NCBI GenBank assembly: GCA_973895155.1
Contig: OZ316896.1
Span: forward strand, 124,001-188,000
Direction of reading: 5' to 3'
DNA length: 64,000 nucleotides
Source of the DNA: Marsupella aquatica
Lineage: Eukaryota; Marchantiophyta
Shown piece by piece: positions 51,258 to 61,706 of this stretch. Below the pieces are notes generated by a model. It searched no databases and was not told the origin of the DNA. It was given only the letters and a program-made list of their open reading frames with translations. How positions within the stretch are numbered: the first letter of the stretch is position 1; the number at the start of each line of letters is the position of its first letter. Position numbers and translations under genes: made by a program.

Positions 51258-52042
51258 TGTGGTGCGTCCCATGGCTCCCCAAACCCAAGAAAACCCCCTT
51301 GCTCAAGCCGATTCCCGTAGGTTTTGTCCTCGGCGAGGCCGTTTCTGCGGCTTAGCGGCATGGGACGCTGCTAATTCTCCTTCTACTACTATTAACATTT
51401 TACACACATATACTAGACAGATCCTTCATTGGGTCATGAGATACTTAGCCGGCCTATTCTAGGCCTTCCCTTGTATTCCTCTCCTGGTCTTCCATTAGGT
51501 ATGTTTGGATTCCGCCACCGGAATGATCCCCAATTGGCTTGGTTAAGCCACTAAGACCTCTCTCAGCTCGACACATCCAACTCTCACTCCCTTGCTACTT
51601 CCCTTCATTGATGTGGGCACTCTTCACACAAGTTAATGTGACACACAAATAGCAAAATGACTCCTTTTGACTGAGTTATACCATGCACTTGCCATACAAA
51701 CAGTATATCTCATACACAAGCTCTGCGAACTAAGCCGTGAGGCCAACTCTATTCAGTTCGTAGGCATGAGGAAACATGAATATACACAAGGGTCACTGTA
51801 TAACTAACCGAGAGCTTCTCTTACTACTTGATCCCAGCCCTGCTGGTGCAACTAAAAACTTGCTAAAGAAGAGGCCCTGGACTCCCCGCTGCCCAGGTAT
51901 TTATCCTGGCAGCGGATCTGTCCAGAACTTCGCTGCGTAAGCTTAATCTATCCTACCTGTAATCTACCTAACTGTACAGCGAGGCAGGAGCACAAGTGTT
52001 GCTCCTACTAGTGGATCCGCCATCCCACTAATCTAAGTGTCA
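51258..52042 (-). repeat. LTR2: 5' LTR of the full element
   Basis: 785 bp, TGACACTTAG...GCACCACA on the minus strand, followed by PBS and gag. The upstream side is not host DNA but the tail of another copy's post-pol ORF and its purine tract, which shows a tandem arrangement. Confidence 0.92.
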
Positions 52043-53155
52043 GGGTCGTCTCCTTGTCTTGATCCTAATCCTAAACTTGGAGATCTGAGCCCGCCCTGCC
52101 CACTCACGCCTCCTACCTCCACGTCCGCCCTTCCTTAAAGGAACGACGCCCTTGCACCGTCACGACACCGGTGGCGGATCCTCAATGGACACCCCTAACG
52201 CTTCCCCCGCAGCCACTGCCGTCGGTCCATCCTCTGACAGATTGCCTACCCTGGACCGAGTCAACTCTTCATCGGCTTGACTGGGTCCACCCTCGGCTTC
52301 GGCCTCAGCATCGGTCACGGCCTTCGATACGGCTTCGGCCTCTCCGTCATGTTCTAGTGGAGGATCCGGTACCTCGGCTTCATCAATAGCTATCCCGGCC
52401 TCGGCCTTGCCATCCCCACCTTCTTCAACAGGTGGATCTACTACCATGACCATGCCGAAGGTTGGTGTCGGGTTGACCTCCTGGGTCACAACGGCTTGGT
52501 AAGCCGTATAACTCCCAGACCCAAAAGGTTTCCGCTTCTTCTTCTTCCCTGTTTCGGTAGTTGGTCCCTTCCCCTTGCTACCTACCTCCGACATCGGGGC
52601 GTGTGTCTCGGCTTGTCTTTTGGCTAGTACCCCTCCTGGTAACGGAGTTCCCACAATTGGAGTTGGACCAGATGAAGCTAAGCACTTAAATACTGCGGCC
52701 TGTTTCTTCAGCCACTCCGTTTGGTTGTCGGCCCGCCACTGTAAGTTCTCCATCTTCCTGGTGGTTTCCTCCATCTCCTCCTGGGCTTTCTCCAGGTCCT
52801 TCTGTCCCTCCTGCAGCTCCTTTTTGGCTTCCTCCAATTCCAATTTTAAGGTAGCCCTCTCCTCCTGGGTTGCTCTTCGCTCCTTGTCGAGCTCCGCTAT
52901 GACCTCAGACTCCATCTTATTCATCTTGGCATAAGTCTGGTCGAGCTGGTCGTCCTTCTCACGCAGGTTGGCCTTGAAGCTGGCCGTCAAGGACGCAAGC
53001 TCCTGCTACAACGCAATAACCCCTTGATAGGATTTTCCTAACTCGACCTCCTTCTGCTCAAGGGCTCCGCAGATATCCTCGAGCTCTCCTTTCAACGCCC
53101 TCTCCTTTCTTTGAGTCTCCGCCATGGCCCGGTTGTTGGCGGTTATGTGGGCCTA
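52043..53155 (-). pseudogene. Partial post-pol ORF copy between LTR1 and LTR2
   Basis: It matches the coiled-coil and tail part of the ORF at 38728-39850, with the main open stretch at 52990-52160. It starts abruptly at the LTR1 border (53155/53156), lacking the N-terminal two thirds. A stop replaces a Gln codon in an IALQQELA segment near 53010. The other copy has its stop at the neighbouring Gln codon, so the two copies decayed independently. Confidence 0.85.
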
Positions 53156-53955
53156 TGTGGTGCGTCCCATGGCTCCCCAAACCCAAGAAACCCCCCCGCA
53201 CAAGCCGATTCCCGCAGGTTTCATGCTTGGCGAGGCCGTTTCCGCGGCTTAGCGGCATGGGACGCTGCTAACCTCCTTTCTACTACTACTATTAACATTT
53301 TACACACATATACTAGACAGATCCTTCATCGGGTCAGGAGATACGCAGTCGGCCTAATCTAGGCCTTCTCTTGTCTTTCCCTCCTATTGGTTAGGTATAT
53401 TTGGATTCCGCCGCCGGAATGATCCCCAATTGGTTTGGTTAAGCCGCTAAGACCTCTCTCAGCTCGACACATCCAACTCTCACTCCCTTGCTTACTTCCC
53501 TTCTACTTGTTGATGTGGGCACTCTTCACACAAGTTAATGCGACACACAAATAGCAAAATGACTCCTTCTGACTGAGTTATACCATGCACTTGCAATACA
53601 AACAGTACATCTCATACACAAGCTCTGCGAACTAAGCCGTTAGGCCAACTCTATTCAGTTCTTAGGTATGAGGAAACATGAATATACAGAAGGGTCACTG
53701 TATAACTAACCGAGAGCTTCTCTTACTACTTGATCCCAGCCCTGCTGGTGCAACTAAAAACTTGCTAAAGAAGAGGCCCTGAACTCCCCGCAGCTCAGGT
53801 ACTTATCCTGGTTGTGAATCTGCCTGATTCCTTGCAGCGTAAGCCTAATCTACCTACTGTAATCTACCTAACTGTAATCTACCTATGTACAGCGAGGCAG
53901 GAGCACAAGTGTCGTCCTCACCCATGGATCCAAAATCCCACTAATCTAAGTGTCA
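53156..53955 (-). repeat. LTR1 of the tandem array (800 bp)
   Basis: Same TG...CA ends as the other LTRs, with more substitutions and small indels than LTR2/LTR3. On its 3' side (minus strand) it joins the middle of the post-pol ORF without PBS or gag, indicating a deletion or rearrangement. Confidence 0.88.
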
Positions 53956-54563
53956 GGGCCGTCTCCTGGTCCTGATCCTAAGTCTAAACTTGGAGATCAG
54001 CGCCCGCCCTGCCCACTCACACCTCCTACCTCCACGTCCACCCTCCCTAAAAGGGACGGCGCCCTTACACCGTCACGACACCGGTGGCTGGTCCTCAATG
54101 GACGCCCCCAACACTTCCTCCGTAGCCATTGCCGTTGGTCCGTCCTCTGACCTGCCCCTGACCGAGTCAACTCTTCATCGGCCTGACTGGGTCCACCCTC
54201 GGCTTCGGCCTCAGCATCGGTTACGGCCTCTGATACGGCTACGGCCTCTAATACGGCTACGGCCTCCCCGACATGTTCTAGTGGAGGATCCGGTACCTCG
54301 GTAGCATTACTGGTTCTCCCGGCCTCGGCCTTGCCATCTCCACTCCCTAGGACTGGTGGATCCACCGCCGTGCCGATGCCGGAGATTGGTGCCGGGTTTA
54401 TCTTCTCGATCACAACGGCTTGAGAAGCCGTATAACTCCCAGACCTAGAAGGTTTCCACTTCTTCTTCTTCCCTATTTTGACAGCCGGTTCCCTCCCCTT
54501 GCCACTTACCTTCGGCACCGGGGTGAGTGTTTCGGCTTGTCCTTCGGCCAATACTACCCCTGG
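53956..54563 (-). pseudogene. Third copy of the post-pol ORF tail, truncated
   Basis: It encodes the Lys-rich and acidic tail (KIGKKKKWKPSRSGSY...GPSQADEELTRSG), then shifts frame near 54150. Similarity to the tail at positions 60-602 ends at about 54563, where AT-rich unrelated DNA starts. It marks the outer limit of the array. Confidence 0.8.
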
Positions 54564-55036
54564 TGTAGTATCACACTAGGGACATAAATAAACATTTAAG
54601 ATCCAAAACTCGGTATTCGTTCCCATGGAAGAACATGTAAGGAATGATTTTCTATGATTTAGCACTTATGAATGAATAAGGTAACAAAAACACAAAGGTT
54701 GAGCCTTTTACTATGGTTGCTCAGCAAGGCATAGTTTTAAATGTCTGCTTGACATTAAAAATAAAATTAACAAATGGAAACAATTAATAAAACACAATGA
54801 AAACCTTGAGGTATGGTGAGGGAGTTAGGAAACAACCAAGGTGACTCCTCAACATAACTTCATTTGATATGATTTAGGTGGTATATCCGCAAGAACATTT
54901 TTGGAAAGGATTACGATACTAGGATGATTACTAAAATGCCGTCAACATGTCTCAACTTTTCCTTCCAAGGTACTGAGTGGAGACTAGTAATCAATCACTT
55001 CTGTATCCAATCGGTACTTTGTGTCACAAATAAGAG
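54564..55036. other. AT-rich flank of the retroelement array
   Basis: No ORF or repeat that I can support. The first 8-bp target copy of the MITE (55029-55036) is at its end. Confidence 0.5.
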
Positions 55037-55387
55037 GGGTATGGCATGCGTGACAGTAAACAGGAAACAGGTTTACTGGTACCAATAAAAATTTTCCTGT
55101 TACCAGCAAAAATTTATTGTTACCAGGAAAAATAATAATGTCAAAATATTTTCTAAAACGTCAAATTTTCCAAAAAAAATTAAATTATAACATTTTTTGG
55201 CTAGCTTTGGGCGCTAGCATTACCAGCGCCGGGCGCTAGCAAAAAAAAAAATTACGAAAAAAAAAAAAAACTTTTTTTTCCAAAAAAAAATTTCAAAAAA
55301 AATTTCAAAAAAATTACCACTCATTTCCTGTTACCAGTTTCTGTTTCCTGTTACTGTTTGCTGTTTCCTGTCGTTTGTAAATACCCC
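55037..55387. mobile_element. hAT-like MITE, 351 bp
   Basis: The ends GGGTATGGCATGCGTGACAG and CTGTCGTTTGTAAATACCCC (plus strand) form an imperfect terminal inverted repeat extended by AAACAGGAAACAG-type subterminal repeats. The flanks carry AATAAGAG on both sides (55029-55036 and 55388-55395), an 8-bp target duplication typical of hAT elements. If the terminus is GGGGTAT, the duplication is 7 bp. The interior is A-rich with GCTAGC palindromes and has no coding capacity. Confidence 0.82.
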
Positions 55388-55395
55388 AATAAGAG

Positions 55396-56372
55396 ACACC
55401 ATCATAATCAAATTTGAAGCCATAAGTAATTGGTAAGTAACAATCTTTGCATCCCGTGCACAAGCAATGTCACGCCAAAAACTATGCATCAAGAACTAAG
55501 GAATATGTGAAACATCACCAACAAGGAATCTATTTCCACATACTCAAAAGATTTAATAATCACAATAATTTTACTTCAAGGGTCCAAACTTCTCATTCAT
55601 TTAGACTTGAAGGGGGAAGAATTCCTTTGTATTAAGTACTCATATGCAATGGAGTGCTTGATACAAATGGAGGTACCAAAGTTGCAATCTTGCAACTGAG
55701 CGCTCATGAAATTTCTTCACACTAAAAGTGACAGAAATTCAACTACATATAGGCTAGCAGAAACTAAAGGGGAAAAGAGATAATGAAAGGACATGCCCTT
55801 TCATATCTTAAGGGTCATAAACTAAAGTAAAAAGTATGAAAATATGCTACAGGAGTACTCAAGGTTCACTAGAATGTTGCTGGAATGAAAAACTAATCAA
55901 AAATGATCTCTAGTGTAAACTGGAGTAAAAGTGTTTTTGCACTTTTGTGGTAAAACTAATAAATAGTGAGTTTATCAAAATTTTAATTTCTAACATAAAG
56001 GTCAAAATGGGGTGAAACTTTCCTAGGTGAAAGATTTATATACATGCTACATGCTGGCAAAATTTCAGACTTTTCTAAGGTGTCTAAGTGCCTTAATAAA
56101 ATTGATGAAAATTTCTGTCGGATATAAAATATACTATTCCGGAAAATTTTTTAAGTGTCGGAAGCGCCGTTGCGCCTTTGCGCACTCACGCTACTGCAAA
56201 ACTAAAAATGCTATAACTTCTAAACGACATGTTGGTTTAAGCCGATACTTTCAGGGTATGGTCTGCTACATAAGGGCTATCTCATGAAAAAGTATGAGAC
56301 TTTTCTAACTACTTTAACTATTTAACAAAAATGATGGAGATTGACTAATCCTGACTCAAAGGATGGAGTAGG
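55396..56372. other. AT-rich region downstream of the minus-strand unknown gene
   Basis: Nothing recognisable; short ORFs only. Confidence 0.5.
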
Positions 56373-58942
56373 TCAATCCTCCTGAAGTAGTGCTGACTGG
56401 TCCGGTTGTTGAACACTCCTGAATATCTCAGTTCGAATCACCTCTCGAAGGAAATCCATAACTTGCATATCATGTCGAGCAAATGGAAGAGACCTGATTT
56501 GTCGTTCAGCATTTAGAATGGGGAGTAGTCTTCTGTGAAACATAGTATTCACCTTGCTAGCTTGCATATAGATGCCGACCAAATCATAACTACAACAAGT
56601 AGTATGGTAGTTGCGTGGAAACTTGTTGATGAAGGTGTCAGAGTCCTTGGCAAGTGATAGAAGTGGGGTGACACGAGGTAACAGTTCCCGCCACTTCAAG
56701 GTGTAATCAGCCAATCGCTGGGAAGTAATGTTGTTCCAAATTCTCTGACTCTCAGCAACTGGTGAGATAAATTGTTGAACAATAAAAGGTTTCTCTGGTA
56801 GGACACCATGTTCGACCTGATATCGTTTGTTGGTTTGTCTCAAAAAGTTGATGATGAATTCCAAGACATAGGCAGGTAAGTTCCCGAAGTATGCCAGGGC
56901 CAGATCTCCATTCTCCAATACAATGTGTCCAACCAGGATTATGACAGCAAGAATAGGGCAAAAATATTTAGCCTCTGTCCAGATCTTATCCATCTCTGCT
57001 ATCTCTAGGCGGGTGACATCCTTCAAATGAAGCTTCAGGATATAGAGACATTCAACTCTCTTCTTATGATAGTATTGCCAAAACTCAAAAATGGGAGGAG
57101 TTCTAAGGTCTTAAACTCTAACAAACTCAGCAAATTGTGTAATATTCTCCTGAGGGGTCTTAGGGTCAATATGCAGTGTAGGGATGAAATTGACCTGGTG
57201 GAAGGGTGTCAGGATAAGAAGTGGCAAGATGTTCACCTGTAGGGGTGATCTCAAGTTCTGGAAAACTAGGATAGAGCTGGTCTGGTTGATTCGAAGGACT
57301 GTAAGGAGAGGTGGGTGAATGGCTGGAAGAAGGGGAAGAATAGTAAATGGGAGAGCCAGAGGCTGAGGTATGATAACGGACGACATAATAGACTTGCTTC
57401 GGGTTGCAACCAAAAATCTGTGTAAACCTGTGGACTAAATCCTCACAATATTCTCGATGATGATCTCGAGTAAGTAAAGCTGATGTCTTATGCAGAAGAT
57501 CATCCAAGACATCAATTAAGTGTCTCTCATCACACTCCAGCATGTCAGTCATTTTATTAACAAGAGTAGAATAGTGTTTAGCAGAGTGACCTGGGGAAGC
57601 AGATAGTGTCTGTTGGAGCTCTAACCTGGGTGATGCATCATTTTCCTCCATTGGTTCAGCTTCAACAATATTTGTAACCCTAATATTGGAGGTGGGTTGA
57701 AATAGCTCCATCACTTCAGGATAGAACTGAGTCGGTCCTTGGGTTGGAGAGTATGGAGAGTCGGGACTACTAGGTTCAGGCAGAGTTACAGAGGCTGCTC
57801 TTAACCTCTCAACAGAGTCAACTATCTCCTCAGGTTCACAGATCAATAAGTTGCTTAACTTATCAATAATTTGTTGATTAGATTCTACTCTCAGTTCATC
57901 AGCCGTTGGTTTGCTGAACATGAAGGGTCTCTTACGGGATCTCATAGAAGGGGTCAAGCTGTCTACAGATAAATTCTGAGTTGGGACTGTGGGTGATCGA
58001 AGAGTATTAGGGATAGATATGTCAACTACAGGTACAGAAGGTGGGGACGTTCCTACTGGTTCTGGCGCGGATGTATACTCATCAAGATTGGAATTGAGGG
58101 GGGTGTAAAGTCTTCTGTCCTGATTGAGATCTTCGAAAGGGGATCAGGAATTGGTGAAGTGGTTCTCTATGGGTAAGAGGGGTAACCTCTGAACAGATAG
58201 GTGGGGGAACCTCCGGTTGGACTTCATCAGCATCTTCTCCTTCAGTATCCTCGTTTCCTGATTCACTAAGATCAAATTCATCAAGCAGTCTGATCCGCTC
58301 CTCTTGTTCGCCTGGAAGTAAGCAATTCCCATGAAAGTACAATTGGCAAAGATAAGAAGGGAGAGTAGTGAACTCGTCCATTTTCACCTTCTTTACTTGA
58401 GATAAAATAACCTGTCTTAGCAACAAGGCCCAATTTATCTGAGCAACACCCTTCCAACTTGCCACAATAGTATTGGCAAGTGACACAGGTATCATATGTG
58501 GCCGGATGGGATGGAGAATTGGAATCAAAAACTCTAAAATGATTTTGAGAGTATAATCGGTGCACTGATCCATTTTCCATCCATGGCGAACGTTTCGAGT
58601 TCCAGAAAAATAAGGCCTCGCAATCTCCCCTTGTTGTGAGTGTAAGCTGTCGCCTTTGGCGGGACAGTCGAAAGCATCAGCAACAAATTGCAGAGTCCAG
58701 AATTCTGGATTCGCCCGAGCAGTTCCCACCATACCTACTTCGATTCGTGCCCCATCACTGAAATCCTTCAAAAAACTCAATGAAGTTGCAGACCAAGGCA
58801 GAGTGAGTAATTTACTCAGGTGCATGACCGCCAGTGCTTCCTTCAAAACGTGCAAGCTTCTTTTCATCGTAGGGTATGTCACAGGGACGGCCTTAGGTAG
58901 AGGAACTCCTCTCGCGGTCATCTCTCCCCCTTCGTCTGCCAT
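56373..58942 (-). pseudogene. Unrecognised gene family, copy 1 (minus strand, decayed)
   Basis: Homology with copy 2 (59445-61706) shows one ancestral protein of about 850 residues, now in three frames: 59032-58082 (start ATG most likely at 58942, giving MADEGGE), 57957-57166 and 57026-56373. The N-terminal region has LLTLPWSATSLSFLKDF, FVADAFDCP, PYFSGTRNVRHGW and ILEFLIPILHP. The middle is Ser/Pro-rich with three Cys-centred helical repeats (for example IIDKLSNLLICEPEEIVDSV). The C-terminal domain has LALAYFGNLPAYVLEF and RIWNNITSQRLADY. Frameshifts near 58090 and 57170 and a TAA at about 57113 break it. I do not recognise the family. The N-terminal pattern weakly recalls plant mobile or transposon-protein domains. 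Confidence 0.65.
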
Positions 58943-59039
58943 AGTAACAAGAAACAAGGCGTTGTCACCAACTATCGATCCAAAGAGAGCAATGCCAAGT
59001 GATCTGTAAGTAGTGGGTATTTCCAAAATCATGAAGAAA

Positions 59040-59444
59040 CTGAAAATTTTTAAATTTTTTATGGGGTTTAACCTCTAATTGTTGATAACAGAACGGAGAT
59101 AGCATTCTGTCTATAAGTTACGGTTCCCAAGTTTAAAGTAAGTTTACGAATAAACTCCAGTTACGAGTTACGAGTTACGGGGTTGCGACAGTATACTAGT
59201 TACGAGTATACTAGTTACGACTTACTAGTTAGGGCTTTACGAGTTGTGCCTTACGAGTTGGCGACCGATGATCGCGACGTCTTACGGCTACTTCCAACGG
59301 GACTTAGCAACGGGATGGCGAACGCGAATTGAAGAAAAGGCAAATTAGACTTCGGGCGCTCACTCCTAACTTAATTCCTGCCACCTCTGTTGATTCTACT
59401 AGCTTCCCCACTCCTTAGCGCACTCAACATAATGGATGAGAGCT
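59040..59444. other. Spacer between divergent copies, with GTTACGAG repeats
   Basis: Between the two start codons (502 bp apart), the sequence at about 59155-59260 is rich in short direct repeats of GAGTTACGAGTTACG and TATACTAGTTACGA. No ORF is present. If the genes were ever active, this would be the shared promoter region. Confidence 0.65.
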
Positions 59445-61706
59445 ATGGCAAACCTCGGCATTGATGAACAGTACCGAGTTGACACTCTGGCAATTCCTAA
59501 GAGCATAGTCGCCCAAATTCCACCAGCGCCCGATAGCTATGCAAATTTACGGACTTCCTTATAGCAGCTAGGTTTGCAGCATCTACTTGCCGTCCCTTGG
59601 GAAGTAGAGCTCGACACATATTTGCAGGATTTTGTAAAGGGGTCAGTGCTTGCTCCTGAATTTTGACGGACTATTCGAGCTCGACCCAGCTTATGGACTG
59701 TGGAACAAATTGCTTATGCCTTCCGCTGCCCTTCAGAAGGAGAAGGATTGTATTCAAAGAAGAAAGATTTATCTACACCTTACTTCTCTGGGACTCGCAA
59801 TCTCACCAATGGCTGGAATTTAACACAGTGTATTTATCCAAATTTGAGAGTGCTTCTGGAATTTCTAGTACCCATTTTACACCCGAAGAAACCAACCATC
59901 TGTCCAGTGGCTTTGGTGAATACAATTGTAGCCGCACATAGTGGATCTGTCCCGGTGAATTGGGCCCTGCTAATTTTCAATGTGATGAAGGATCAGGTGA
60001 GGACCATGAAGGCAGGTAGACCCACTCATCTGCAGATTTATTTGTCTCAACTCTATCATGCTTATGATTGTTTATATCCAGAGGAGAAAACGGAAAGAGG
60101 GCTGCTCCTGATTGAGTTAGGCATTGAAGAAGACCTAAGTATGGAAGAACCAGTGGATGCTGTTCCCCTGGATTCTCATGATCAGAATGTGGATGCTGAG
60201 ATGGAATTAGATAGGACACCTGCTCATAACTTAGAGCTGGTTCGACACCCTCTGCATAACGTGGTGTATTCACCAAGGGTTAATATGAGAGATCAACCTG
60301 GAGCTGGAGAAGACAGAGATTCTCCTGAGCAATCAGCCGACGTTGCTGAACTGGCTCTTGCAACTGTCAACCTAAGGACCAACTCCTCCACTCCTTTGAA
60401 GGCAGAGTCGAATCAGCAGCTTATTGATAAGTTGACATCTCTCCTCAGTTGCAGTGATGATGAACTATATGATGCTGTTAATAATTTGAGAATGGAGGCT
60501 GTTAGTTTGGGATCACCATTTCATGATCAGCTAAGCCCTGTCAGAATAACCTCTTCCCCAAGAGAACCAGCACCAATGGAGTTTGTGCTCTGTACTCCTG
60601 TCACTGTACAGCCCCCTCCCCTAGAAACAAGTGAGCCTATTCCAGTAACAGATAGTATCAGCTGTGTGGCCATTGTGGATGACTTGTTAGAACTACTACA
60701 GTGTGAACCTCGACAGATAGCATCTGTGGTCCGCAACTTGATCCAACAATGTCCAACTGCTAGTCCTACTCCTAGCCCAGGTTCGCAACCTTACAGCCCT
60801 GATTCCAACTACAAACCCACAGAAGGACCCACCTACAATCGGTCACAATATGAGCACCCTTTTGACAGAAAAGATCTACCTGAAGACTCTGATCCACCCT
60901 CAGATGGTGAAACTTATAGATCTTATGATAATTCTCTTGAGTCATCCCCAAGGCAGGGATTTGAAGATGTTGATACTGCCTTAAGATCCAATCCAAACTT
61001 AGTAGCAGTTGTCACTTCATCTACTCAAACACCTCGGAATGCTACTATCGAAAGCAGGTACCCTAGACGTCCTGAGTCAGAAGTGCACAGGTATGCCACC
61101 ACTTGCAAAATAATGCAGGCCAACAGACCACCGGTTGGAGAGTTCTAGAGATACTACTATCTAAAGAAGACTGAGGCAAGCTACATCTTCGATCTTAGGT
61201 GTCTTGGTACTTCTAGAGTGGAAATGGCACAATTTGATGAGTTCTGGATTGACTCAATATACTTTCGGCCTATTCTTGCTATGATGCTACTCCAAGGTGA
61301 TGTAGAGGTAGAGGATTCAGACTTAGTTCTGGCATACTTTGGAAACTTTGTAGCCTATGCCTTGGATTTTGTGGTTTCCTTCCTGATGCAGAGCAAGAAG
61401 TCTACTACTCTACAACACGATTACATACCACAAGAACCTAAGGTTACCCTTGTTTCAACCAGTACATTGGCTGAGAAACAGAGGATCTGGAATAATGTCA
61501 CTTCTCAGACTCTAGCTGAATTCAACCGATACTTCAGAGATGTCAGATGGAGACTTCGACCCTTCTATTCCAGGATGATGAGTAGTGATGAGTTCCTGTT
61601 TCATTATTCCCAAGTGTATGCTGCTACCTGCAACAACTATGATGTGATTGGGATGTACAGAGAAGCTCTTCGTATAGATTCATGTTATTTTATGAAGCAC
61701 TAGAAG
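59445..61706 (+). pseudogene. Unrecognised gene family, copy 2 (plus strand, decayed)
   Basis: One frame from ATG 59445 (MANLGIDEQ) to 61703 is interrupted only by in-frame stops at about 59562 (TAG), 59664 (TGA, probably from CGA) and 61146-61148 (TAG, opposite a Trp in copy 1). The longest open part is 59700-61148. It shares with copy 1 the segments PYFSGTRNLTNGW, LLEFLVPILHPKKP, VNTIVAAHSGSVPVNWALL and SNQQLIDKLTSLLSC, and in the last domain LVLAYFGNFVAYALDF and RIWNNVTSQTLAEF. Two Cys-centred helical repeats are visible in the Ser/Pro-rich middle. Divergence between the copies is high at the protein level, so the duplication is old or the two arrived separately. No intron is needed. Function unknown. 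Confidence 0.68.
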
